A stretch of 64,000 nucleotides of DNA, taken from contig JAUXYA010000019.1 of the NCBI GenBank assembly GCA_030684405.1, positions 124,001 through 188,000 of the forward strand, in the 5' to 3' direction. Positions 45,101 to 52,829 of this stretch are shown in pieces (the stretch's first letter is position 1; every line of letters starts with the position of its first letter). Below the pieces are notes generated by a model, which saw only the letters and a list, made by a program, of their open reading frames with translations, searched no databases and was not told the origin of the DNA. This stretch comes from Burkholderiales bacterium (GTDB taxonomy: Bacteria > Pseudomonadota > Gammaproteobacteria > Burkholderiales > SG8-41). A program made the translations under genes and the position numbers.

Positions 45101-45595
45101 CTATACCTGCACCGGCACCGCTGCCGTCACCGGCACCGCCTGCAGCAGTTTTACCAGCACCTGCGGCGCAATGCCCACCAGAAAACCGCGGCTGCCGCCA
45201 TTGATGTAAATGCCAGACAGATCGAGCACCGTGCTTTCGACATACACCGGCATCTTGCGCCGCGCGCCGAAGGGCGAGGTGCCGCCGACGCGATAACCGG
45301 TATGGCGCTCCGCCACTTCCGGTTTGCAGGGTTCTATTTTCTTGGCACCGATGATGCGCGCCAGCGCCTTGGTCGACACCTCGCGGTCGCCGTGCATCAG
45401 CACGATGCAGGGTTTCGTATTCTCATCCTGCATCACCAGCGTCTTGATCACCGCATGCTCGTCGACACCCAGCTCGCGTGCCGACACCGCGGTGCCGCCG
45501 CGCTCCTCGTAGGCATAAAAGTGCGGTGTGAAATCGACGCCGGCGGCACGCAGCGCCAGCACCCCCGGCGTTGAAGGCATGCGCTGTGCACTCAT
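45101..45595 (-). CDS. ybaK: Cys-tRNA(Pro) deacylase, YbaK/EbsC family
   Basis: 164 residues. Family motifs: HFYAYEERGGTAVSARELGV, VIKTLVMQDENTKPCIVLMH, GDREVSTKALARIIGAKKIE and GYRVGGTSPFGARRKMPVYV. Contains the conserved catalytic-site Lys in VIKTL. Clears cysteine mischarged on tRNA-Pro by prolyl-tRNA synthetase. Followed on the same strand, 18 bases on, by the Nudix gene in genome order. Confidence 0.93.
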   Translation of the reverse strand: MSAQRMPSTPGVLALRAAGVDFTPHFYAYEERGGTAVSARELGVDEHAVIKTLVMQDENTKPCIVLMHGDREVSTKALARIIGAKKIEPCKPEVAERHTGYRVGGTSPFGARRKMPVYVESTVLDLSGIYINGGSRGFLVGIAPQVLVKLLQAVPVTAAVPVQV

Positions 45596-45613
45596 CGCGT
45601 CTTCATTTGCCGC

Positions 45614-46240
45614 TCATTTGCCCGTCAGCAGCCGGCAAAGGCTATAAAGCATGCCCGCCGTGGCGCCCCAGATGTAGCGCCCCTCGTAGGGAATCGCCAG
45701 GTAATGGCGGTGGCGGCCGCGGAAGCGGTACTCGCGGCGCTGGTAATTCGCCGGATCGAGGAAATGCGCGAGCGGCGCCTCGAAAATGTCCGCCACCTCG
45801 AAAGCGTCGGGCTTCAGTTCGAACGGCGGCTCGACCCAGCCCACCACCGGCATGATGCGAAACCCCGAAGGAATTTCGTAACCGGGCAGGCGCCCAAGCA
45901 GCGCGATGCGACCGCGCTCAAGCCCGATTTCCTCCTCGGTTTCACGCAGCGCCGTCGCTTCGCGGTCCGGATCGCATAGCTCGACGCGCCCGCCGGGAAA
46001 GCTGATCTGGCACGCGTGATCGCGCAGGTGCGCCGTGCGCTGGGTCAGCAGCAGCTGTACGCCCTGCGGCCGATTCACCAGCGGCACCAGCACCGCGGCC
46101 TCGGTGACCTTGGTGCCTTCTTTCAGCGAGATCGCGTGCAGGTCATGTTCTTCAGGCGGCGGCGCCGGACGCGACAACCCCTGCCGGATGTCATCCAGGG
46201 TCAGGGGCAAGGCTGCGGCGCGTTGAACGACGGTCGACAT
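45614..46240 (-). CDS. Nudix CoA pyrophosphatase
   Basis: 208 residues from ATG at 46240. Upstream CoA-type signature (LLTQRTAHLRDHACQISFPG) runs into the Nudix box GGRVELCDPDREATALRETE followed by EEIGL. Middle loop GRLPGYEIPSGFRIMPVVGW and C-terminal IWGATAGMLYSLCRLL complete the NUDIX_CoA pattern. Hydrolyses CoA or its oxidised derivatives to 3',5'-ADP and 4'-phosphopantetheine. Confidence 0.9.
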   Translation of the reverse strand: MSTVVQRAAALPLTLDDIRQGLSRPAPPPEEHDLHAISLKEGTKVTEAAVLVPLVNRPQGVQLLLTQRTAHLRDHACQISFPGGRVELCDPDREATALRETEEEIGLERGRIALLGRLPGYEIPSGFRIMPVVGWVEPPFELKPDAFEVADIFEAPLAHFLDPANYQRREYRFRGRHRHYLAIPYEGRYIWGATAGMLYSLCRLLTGK

Positions 46241-46356
46241 GGCAAAAGATTCTACCCGCAACGGCAGCGGCATTTTCATGCCACACTGATGCCGCAATGC
46301 GTCGCAAAAGCTTCACAACACTGCTTTTTTCCGAATCCACCTGAAGGAGAAACAGC

Positions 46357-46608
46357 ATGAGCAAGCTCACCGCATCCGCCCTTGCCGCAGCCCTGGTATT
46401 CGCCAGCAGCAATACCCTCGCCTTTCACTGCCCGGCAGACATGAAGAAAATCGACGCAGCGATGTCGAAAAACCCGAAACTCTCCGCCGAACAGATGGCC
46501 GAGGTGAAGAAGTACCGCGCCGAAGGCGAAACCCTGCACAAGGCCGGCAAGCATCAGGATTCCGTGAACACCCTGGCCAAGGCGATGAAAATCCTCGATA
46601 TCAAATAG
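46357..46608 (+). CDS. Small periplasmic helical protein
   Basis: 83 residues with GAAGGAG upstream. Signal peptide (LTASALAAALVFASSNTLAF), then an about 60-residue helical mature region with one Cys (HCPADMKKIDAAMSKNPKLS, EVKKYRAEGETLHKAGKHQD, LAKAMKILDIK). Reminiscent of short tetratricopeptide-like hairpins of proteobacterial periplasm. No known function. Confidence 0.8.
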   Translation: MSKLTASALAAALVFASSNTLAFHCPADMKKIDAAMSKNPKLSAEQMAEVKKYRAEGETLHKAGKHQDSVNTLAKAMKILDIK

Positions 46609-46619
46609 CCAACAAAACC

Positions 46620-46653
46620 GTTCCCTCGCCCCCGCTTGCGGGGACGAGGGAAC
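46620..46653. terminator. Terminator-like hairpin without T-run
   Basis: GTTCCCTCG pairs with CGAGGGAAC and inside CCCCGC with GCGGGG. It lies 11 bases after the small periplasmic gene stop. The stem is strong, but no T-run follows on the plus strand, so termination is only a guess. Confidence 0.45.
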
Positions 46654-46705
46654 ACTCGAAGCTAAGCAGGGGGGCAACCACGACCCAGTTGAGCTTGCCA
46701 CCGGC

Positions 46706-46810
46706 TCAATTCGGCACTTTTTTGCACCCCACCGCAATCACCCCGCCCTGAAACACCTGTGCCTCAATACCCCCCCCTGCACCACCCCGCATCGCTATAT
46801 AGCCGCCACT
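46706..46810 (-). pseudogene. C-terminal remnant of a MOSC-domain gene
   Basis: Minus-strand translation gives SGGYIAMRGGAGGGIEAQVF, then QGGVIAVGCKKVPN and a stop, which aligns with residues near the C-terminus of the intact MOSC protein at 56792 (GGYNAMRGHGGITAQVLNGG and MIAAGD). A stop lies four codons upstream in frame, and no further MOSC homology is visible, so only about 35 codons survive. It lies next to a molybdopterin enzyme operon. Confidence 0.7.
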
Positions 46811-47059
46811 GAATTGTCACTCAGGTAGCAGATTCCGGCGTGCCGCTGCGATACTGTTGCGCAATGAACCGCTTTTTCGCGCTTATGGAAAGGCTGGACG
46901 GCGGATCCGGAACAGTCAACGAATAATAACAATCGCGTACAACCCGTGAAATCCCCTTATGGTCCTGCATCCGCAGAAACTCTGCCGGAGGATTCACGGG
47001 CGCAGTAATGCAATTACTCAATTTCAGGTCAACAACAACAGCCTGTACCGAGGTTCCTG

Positions 47060-47839
47060 ATGGTCCGACATGACATTTCTGATGCACGCCTGCTTGCGCT
47101 GACCGGTGGAGCGGTGGCAGCGATCTTCGCGTGGTTTGCCGTGCGCCCGCTGTTGCCGGAGGCCTGGCGCGTGCCGGGGAGTCCCGAACTGTATCTGACC
47201 GGCATCGCCGGCGTGGCTTTGCTGCTGGTTCCGGTTGCGTTCGTGCTCATGAAACGCGGCGGTCGCAGCGCAAATCCGCTTGGCTGGTTCAATGCGCATG
47301 TGGCCTGCTCCCTGGCCGGCATGGTGCTCATCGCCGTGCACTCGGGCGGCTTCCTGCGACGCCCGCCGGCGCTATTGCTGCTGGCGCTGGTCGCACTGGC
47401 CGTTCTGGGGGTATGGGCGCGCGTTCGCGGCTCGCGGCGCATGGCTGCAACCTTTTCGACCAAAGCCCCCGCATTCCGCGTGCCGGATTCCGCCACGCGC
47501 GACAGACTGAAGCAGATCATCGCCGAGAAGCGGCGTCTGCTGCAATTGCTTGACCCGCAGGCGGCTGAGGGCACGTTTTCGGCAAACCTGCCGCATTTCA
47601 TCCGCCATCCACGGCTGGCCATGGCCTACCGCCGGCTCTCACGCGAGGAGACGCTGCTGCTGGGCACGAGACAGGCCGTATCGGCAGCGCAGGCATGGTG
47701 GCGACCGCTGCACATGGCGCTCGCCTGGCTGTTCGTGGCCGGAATCGCTGTACATGTGATCACGGTCACTTTTTTCGCCGGATATGTCGCGGACGGCGGC
47801 CCGATAACCTGGTGGCACATCACAGCCTGGGGAAAATGA
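47060..47839 (+). CDS. Predicted di-haem cytochrome b-type membrane subunit
   Basis: 259 residues. Five hydrophobic helices (about 11-29, 43-64, 77-99, 103-121 and 215-241). His80 and His94 (H-x13-H) lie in helix 3, and His218 and His232 (H-x13-H) lie in helix 5, the classic spacing for two stacked b haems as in cytochrome b and ferric-reductase folds; His253 follows. A charged loop (130-205) separates them. Its stop overlaps the next start by four bases. It probably passes electrons between the quinone pool and the soluble molybdo-enzyme. No close family recognised. Confidence 0.75.
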   Translation: MVRHDISDARLLALTGGAVAAIFAWFAVRPLLPEAWRVPGSPELYLTGIAGVALLLVPVAFVLMKRGGRSANPLGWFNAHVACSLAGMVLIAVHSGGFLRRPPALLLLALVALAVLGVWARVRGSRRMAATFSTKAPAFRVPDSATRDRLKQIIAEKRRLLQLLDPQAAEGTFSANLPHFIRHPRLAMAYRRLSREETLLLGTRQAVSAAQAWWRPLHMALAWLFVAGIAVHVITVTFFAGYVADGGPITWWHITAWGK

Positions 47840-50829
47840 ACATGGATACGGTCAACCGCGAACCTGCTGAACGCCTTGCCCTTCTAATTGACCTGGAGCG
47901 CTGCACCGGCTGCAAAAGCTGCGAGGCAGCCTGCAAGCAGGAACACGGCCTTGGCCCCGGCGAGTACCGCAACAAGGTGGTCTGGGCCAGCGCACTCGAG
48001 GAAGAGGGACTTGCCTTCCTGACGCTGACCTGCCAGCACTGCGAACGGCCTGCCTGCCTGCGCGCCTGTCCGGTCAATCCGAAGGCAATCACCAAGGATG
48101 CGGTGACCGGCATCGTACGGGTCGACGAATCGCGCTGCACGGGCTGCGGTGAGTGCGTGATAGCCTGCCCGTACAGCGCCATGGGCTACGATCCCAAGGG
48201 CCATCATGCGGTCAAGTGCAACCTCTGCGAAGAACGACGCGCGGAAGGTGCCGCGACGACGGCGTGCGCCAGCGTGTGTCCCACCCAGGCGATACGTTTT
48301 GGCAAACGCACCGAACTGCTCGCCGAGGCGGCAGCCGAAGGCAGGGCACCACGCGACCAGGACCACTTCCTGCTCGGACCTGCGACAATTTACCTTGAAC
48401 GCCTGCCGTCACTGGATGCCGCCACGACGGGAAGGATACCTGCCCGCATTCAGCCCCAGGATACCCGCCGCCCCGTATTCATGGATGCCCGTGACTCCCA
48501 GGCCACGGTGATGAAGTCCGTTCCGGCATTCCCCTACGGCAGCCCGCGTGAAGAGGTGACCGCTGACCGCGTGGTGCCAGGCGGCTGCAACATCTGTTTC
48601 AACTGCTGCAGTGTGAACTTCCATTTCAAGGGCGACGAACTCGTTCGCATCACCGGAAACGACAACGATCCACTGCTCAAGGGCCGCGTCTGCGCGAAAT
48701 CTCAGCTGACGCTCCAGCTCTACCACAGCGAGCATCGCCTGCGTCATCCCCTGAAGCGCGTGGGTGCCCGCGGGGAAAATCGTTTCGAGCGGATCTCCTG
48801 GGACCAGGCACTCGACGAAATCGCGGAAAAACTGAAAAAAGTGCGCGACGACTACGGGCCGGAAGCGCTCGCCATGTTCATTGGCACACGCACCGGCACA
48901 CTCGATGGCCGGGGCTACACCCGGCTCTTCGCCCAGATGTGGGGCACGCCCAACAAGGATGGCACCGATCCTTTCTGTGGGGCGGCCAAAAGCGTCGCGT
49001 TCGAATTGACCCAGGGACGGGTCGGCAGCGGCAACAGCTACACCCCGGGCGACATCGGTTCGGCCAGCCTTTATGTCTACATCGGTGACAACCAGGCGGA
49101 AACGCGGCCGGTCTATTTCGGCATGGTCAACGACTGGCGCATCCGCAACAACGCCAAAATGGTCGCGGTGGATCCGCGGCTGACGGTGACGGCGTCGAAG
49201 GCCGACCGCTGGCTCGCCATCCGGTCCGGAACGGATATGGCCCTCGGTCTGGCAATGTGCCAGCACATACTCCGGAACAACCTCCACGACGCACGTTTTT
49301 GCAGCGACTGGATCCTCGGCTTTGAGAAATGGCGCGATTTCATACTCGAGCGCGGATACACGCCCGAATGGGCCGAACCGATCACGGGGATTCCCGCCGC
49401 CGAGACGCGCAGGCTCGCCGAGGAAATCGCCGCCGCTGACGGCTGCGTGATTTTCGCGAGCCGCGGCATCAACCAGCACACCAACGGCACGCAGACCAAC
49501 CGGGTACTGATGTTCCTCGCCGCCATTACCGGCAACTGGGGACGTCGCGGCGGCGCCTACTTCAACATGACACACGGCAGCCCGATCCGGGCGAACGCGC
49601 CCCAGCACCGCCGCGCCAAGATCAACCGCCAGAAAGTTCGGCGCAGCCCTGCCGGCTGGACCGATGCGATGCTGCACGGCAAGCCGTATCCGCTGCGCGC
49701 GCTGATCGCCTGCAACAATCCGCTCGCGCAGTGGCCGGGGCAGGACAAGGTCCGCGCAGCGTTCGAGGCGCTCGACCTGCTGGTCCATATCGAGCTTTTC
49801 CCCAACGAGACCTCGGCCTATGCGGACTATGTTCTGCCCGCCGCCACCGGAATCGAGAAAGGGGAGATCGGCCGTTCCAACGACGACCGTCGCATCGTCT
49901 GGATCGACAAGATGATCGAGCCGCCGGGCGAGGCAAAGGCCGATGGCTGGATCTGGATCGAACTGGGGAAACGCCTGGGCTTCGAGGATGTGCTGCAGGA
50001 GCGCTACAAGGACACGCAAGTGTTCTGGGACGAAGCCTGCATCGGGAGCCCACTGATCCGCGGCTGCACGCAGGAACGGCTGCATTCAGTGCCGTGGCGC
50101 TGGGTACGACACCCGGTCGCCAGCGAGGATGCCCCGGAAATCGAAACCCTGTACCTCGAAGGCACCACCGCACCGGGAGCCCCTCCGGGTCATCGTTTCC
50201 CGACCGCCAGCGGCAAGCTGGAATTCTGGACGGATGAGATCGAAAGCAAATTCCAGGTGCTGGGCCTGTCCGCGCTGCCCGAGTTCTATTCCGAGCGCGA
50301 GCAACTGGTCGACCTGCCCTATCTCGAGTTCGAGCACAACGATTCCGATGCCGGGGTAATTTCGCCGTTTTACGAGCCCGCGACCGGAACATCAAGGGCG
50401 CGGATTGTCTCCCCCGCGGAGGCCGGGTGCGGGGCACAGTTGCGGGCGCAGGGATTCGACACCCAACTCCTCACCGGGCGACCCTCTGCGGCGCACTTCC
50501 ACAGCATGACGCATTATCTCTGGCAAGCCGAAGAAATGTGGCCTGACCTGTTCTGCCAGATCCATCCGGACAAGGCAACGGCACTCGGCATCTCGGACGG
50601 AGAGAAGGTGCACATCGAAACCGATCACGGCGCCATCGACGCTGTGGCCTGGATAAATACCGGTATCCGTCCGGATGCCGTGTTCGTGCCTATCGGCTGG
50701 GGCGAGCGCCAGCCGTATCATCCCTGGCGCTCCGTGAATTTTCTAACCGACAAGACCCAGCGTGATCCGGTCTCGGACCAGACCAATCTCAAGTCTCTGC
50801 TCTGCCGGGTATCCCGCGCAGCTAACTGA
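47836..50829 (+). CDS. Fused ferredoxin-like / molybdopterin oxidoreductase
   Basis: 997 residues from ATG 47836. Residues 1-190 form a DmsB/PsrB-type electron-transfer unit with four Cys clusters: C23-x2-C-x2-C-x3-C33, C66QHCERPACLRAC, C101TGCGECVIAC and C128NLC...C144ASVC, enough for four [4Fe-4S]. Residues 250-997 are a DMSO-reductase-family catalytic subunit: its own cluster C251-x2-C-x3-C...C286, Cys381 in DPFCGAAKS at the Mo-ligand position, and the C-terminal MopB-binding domain (LLTGRPSAAHFHSMTH). Catalytic and iron-sulfur subunits are usually separate genes. No Tat signal, so it should face the cytoplasm, as SoeABC sulfite dehydrogenase does. Substrate unknown; PsrA/PhsA/SoeA-like sulfur chemistry is one option. 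Confidence 0.88.
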   Translation: MNMDTVNREPAERLALLIDLERCTGCKSCEAACKQEHGLGPGEYRNKVVWASALEEEGLAFLTLTCQHCERPACLRACPVNPKAITKDAVTGIVRVDESRCTGCGECVIACPYSAMGYDPKGHHAVKCNLCEERRAEGAATTACASVCPTQAIRFGKRTELLAEAAAEGRAPRDQDHFLLGPATIYLERLPSLDAATTGRIPARIQPQDTRRPVFMDARDSQATVMKSVPAFPYGSPREEVTADRVVPGGCNICFNCCSVNFHFKGDELVRITGNDNDPLLKGRVCAKSQLTLQLYHSEHRLRHPLKRVGARGENRFERISWDQALDEIAEKLKKVRDDYGPEALAMFIGTRTGTLDGRGYTRLFAQMWGTPNKDGTDPFCGAAKSVAFELTQGRVGSGNSYTPGDIGSASLYVYIGDNQAETRPVYFGMVNDWRIRNNAKMVAVDPRLTVTASKADRWLAIRSGTDMALGLAMCQHILRNNLHDARFCSDWILGFEKWRDFILERGYTPEWAEPITGIPAAETRRLAEEIAAADGCVIFASRGINQHTNGTQTNRVLMFLAAITGNWGRRGGAYFNMTHGSPIRANAPQHRRAKINRQKVRRSPAGWTDAMLHGKPYPLRALIACNNPLAQWPGQDKVRAAFEALDLLVHIELFPNETSAYADYVLPAATGIEKGEIGRSNDDRRIVWIDKMIEPPGEAKADGWIWIELGKRLGFEDVLQERYKDTQVFWDEACIGSPLIRGCTQERLHSVPWRWVRHPVASEDAPEIETLYLEGTTAPGAPPGHRFPTASGKLEFWTDEIESKFQVLGLSALPEFYSEREQLVDLPYLEFEHNDSDAGVISPFYEPATGTSRARIVSPAEAGCGAQLRAQGFDTQLLTGRPSAAHFHSMTHYLWQAEEMWPDLFCQIHPDKATALGISDGEKVHIETDHGAIDAVAWINTGIRPDAVFVPIGWGERQPYHPWRSVNFLTDKTQRDPVSDQTNLKSLLCRVSRAAN

Positions 50830-50841
50830 GCGGACCAGGTC

Positions 50842-51513
50842 TCAACGCTGGCTGGCCGTGAAGCGCGACAGGAGTTCGTGGTCGCGGATGCTGATCCGGC
50901 GATAGCGCATCGATAACGCGCCGCACTTCGCCAGCCGGCCAAGAATGCGTGTCGCGGTCTGACGCTGCACGCCGGTGAGATCGGCGATTTCCTGATGGGT
51001 AAGCCCAATGGGTTGCTCCGAACCGCTGCCGGAATTGTGGTACCGGGCATCGAGATTGACCAGCAGCTTCGCAATGCGCGTCTCGGCATCGTCGGCGGCA
51101 AAATACACGAGGCGGTTTGCCAGCATGCCCAGCCGCGACGCGACGATCTGCACCAGCAACTGGGATACCTTGGGGCGCGAGCCGAGAAAATCCTGGAAAC
51201 CGTTGCTCGACATCTTGGCGATCTCGCAGGGCTCGCAGGTTTCGACACTGACCATGCGCCCCTTGTGGTGCGGCGACTGGATAAGACCGAAAACCTCTCC
51301 GGGAAATCCGAACCACAGAATGACCTCACGGCCGTCCGGGGTGAACTTGCAAGTCTTGATGCGCCCGGAAAGCAGGAAGTGAACCGTATCAACCGGGTCG
51401 CTGACGCAAAAAACGAACTCACCCTTGCCCAGCCGGTAGCGCGTCGTCTGCGCCATCAGCTCGGCCCGTGTTTCTTCGTCGAGCCGGCCAAGGAAATCGG
51501 TCGTTGCCACCAT
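50842..51513 (-). CDS. Crp/Fnr family transcriptional regulator
   Basis: 223 residues. Cyclic-nucleotide-like barrel (RYRLGKGEFVFCVSDPVDTV, HFLLSGRIKTCKFTPDGREV, FPGEVFGLI) and C-terminal helix-turn-helix (LTHQEIADLTGVQRQTATRI). It lacks the FNR cysteine cluster. The recognition helix R-Q-T-A-T-R is CRP-like at the first and last Arg but differs from both FNR (E-x-x-S-R) and CRP (R-E-x-x-x-R). Convergent with the molybdo-enzyme gene and divergent from the citrate-synthase-like operon, so it probably controls one or both. Confidence 0.92.
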   Translation of the reverse strand: MVATTDFLGRLDEETRAELMAQTTRYRLGKGEFVFCVSDPVDTVHFLLSGRIKTCKFTPDGREVILWFGFPGEVFGLIQSPHHKGRMVSVETCEPCEIAKMSSNGFQDFLGSRPKVSQLLVQIVASRLGMLANRLVYFAADDAETRIAKLLVNLDARYHNSGSGSEQPIGLTHQEIADLTGVQRQTATRILGRLAKCGALSMRYRRISIRDHELLSRFTASQR

Positions 51514-51569
51514 GCTCCTCCTCCTTCACAGGTCGACGAGTCGCCCGGCAATCGGGGAATCTCTTTTCG

Positions 51570-51583
51570 TTGATTGTAATCCA
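51570..51583. promoter_or_regulatory. FNR-like palindrome in divergent promoter region
   Basis: TTGAT-TGTA-ATCCA matches TTGAT-N4-ATCAA with one mismatch. It lies 57 bases upstream of the Crp/Fnr start and 88 bases upstream of the citrate-synthase-like ATG. A plausible autoregulatory or pathway operator for the neighbouring Crp/Fnr protein. Confidence 0.45.
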
Positions 51584-51671
51584 GGCGACAGATTCCACAG
51601 GCGGCGGTGGCGAAAATGCATGTATCGTGCCCGGCACCATCGGGCCCCGCCACCGAGGAGACCCGCTCACC

Positions 51672-52829
51672 ATGACAGCCCTATCCGTCCCGCGCGGCCT
51701 GGACGGCGTCGTCGTCGACGAGACCACGATTTGCCTGGCCGACAAGCAGACCGACCGCCTCTATTACCGCGGCTACGCGATCGAGGAGTTGGCTGCACAG
51801 GCCAACTATGAAGAAGTGTTTTGCCTCGTGACCACCGGAGAACTTCCGGATAAACAACAGCTTGCCACCCAGCGTGAAATGCTGCAGCGGGCCAGGGCAC
51901 TGCCGGCGGCGATTGCGGAAATGCTCGAACGGATACCGCGGGACTGTCATCCGATGGACGTGCTGCGAACGGGCTGCTCCATGCTCGGCAACCTCGAGCC
52001 CGAGACCAAGGACAACGACCTGGCCGCCGTCGGCGTCCGGCTCTCGGCCTGCCTGCCCTCCATGCTGTTCTACTGGCACCATTTTCACGCCACTGGCAAA
52101 CGCATCGACACCGACACTGGAGAGTCCGGCCTCGCGGCACACATCCTCCACCTGCTGCACGGGCGGTCACCGCCAGAGCTGGAACGCCGGGCGATGGAAG
52201 CCAACCTGGTCGTCTACGCCGAACACGACTTCAACGCCTCGACCTTCGCCGCCCGCGTAGCTGCTTCGACACTGACGGACGCGCACTCTGCCTTCGTCGC
52301 TGCCATCGGCACGCTGCGCGGGGCGCTGCACGGCAGCGCCAACGCCGCGGTCCTGCGCTTCCTTGAGAAGTTCGAGTCGCTCGACTCCGCCGAAAAGGCC
52401 GTGCTGGAGATGCTGACCCAGAAAAAACGCGTGCCTGGATTCGGTCAGCGCGCCTACTCGAAATCCGATCCGAGAAACGCGATCAATCGCGAATGGGCGA
52501 AAAAGCTCGCGGCCGAAAAAGGCAGCGAAAAGCTCTTCGACATCGCCGAACGGATCGAAAACGCTCTGCTGCGTGAGCGCGGCATGTTCGCCAACCTCGA
52601 CTACTACACCGCGCTTATTTACAAGAATTGCGGTCTGCCGGTCTCGCTGTTCCCGCCCATGTTCCTGCTCGCGCGCGTGTGCGGGCTCATCGCCCACATC
52701 GCCGAGCAGCGCGCGAACAACCGGATCATCCATCCGAGCTCGCGCTATACGGGGCCGGGGCCGCGGCCTTTCGTCCCCCTGTCCGAGCGCAAGGCTGCGG
52801 CCCCGGGCTTCCGGGAGGAAACGGCATGA
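51672..52829 (+). CDS. Divergent citrate synthase family protein
   Basis: 385 residues from ATG 51672, GAGGAG 12 bases upstream. Overall citrate/2-methylcitrate synthase (type II) fold: LYYRGYAIEELA, HDFNAST with H185, LHGSANAAV with H220, LDYYTALIYK with catalytic D310. But the PGFGHRVY motif reads PGFGQRAY: the catalytic His is Gln259; the usual RPRxxYxG reads HPSSRYTG, and Glu is Ala in GANEAV. It may condense a different acyl-CoA and oxo-acid, work in reverse as a lyase, or be impaired. First gene of a four-gene operon with coupling to the next (ATGA). Confidence 0.88.
   Translation: MTALSVPRGLDGVVVDETTICLADKQTDRLYYRGYAIEELAAQANYEEVFCLVTTGELPDKQQLATQREMLQRARALPAAIAEMLERIPRDCHPMDVLRTGCSMLGNLEPETKDNDLAAVGVRLSACLPSMLFYWHHFHATGKRIDTDTGESGLAAHILHLLHGRSPPELERRAMEANLVVYAEHDFNASTFAARVAASTLTDAHSAFVAAIGTLRGALHGSANAAVLRFLEKFESLDSAEKAVLEMLTQKKRVPGFGQRAYSKSDPRNAINREWAKKLAAEKGSEKLFDIAERIENALLRERGMFANLDYYTALIYKNCGLPVSLFPPMFLLARVCGLIAHIAEQRANNRIIHPSSRYTGPGPRPFVPLSERKAAAPGFREETA

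Larger units (their letters stand above)
46609..47059. other. Gene-poor spacer before molybdo-enzyme operon
   Basis: This 451-base spacer holds a hairpin (46620-46653), a decayed MOSC fragment (46706-46810, minus) and a stretch from 46811 in which I find no credible gene. The last 100 bases before 47060 must contain the operon promoter; I see no clear FNR, CRP or sigma-54 site there. Confidence 0.6.

Noticed and set aside
46821-47087. 88-residue minus-strand frame before the cytochrome b gene
   Set aside because: No ribosome site, no domain, overlaps the start of a better gene.
48409-50085. 558-residue open frame opposite the molybdopterin subunit
   Set aside because: The plus-strand gene has clear metal-binding motifs through the whole stretch; the minus frame has none.
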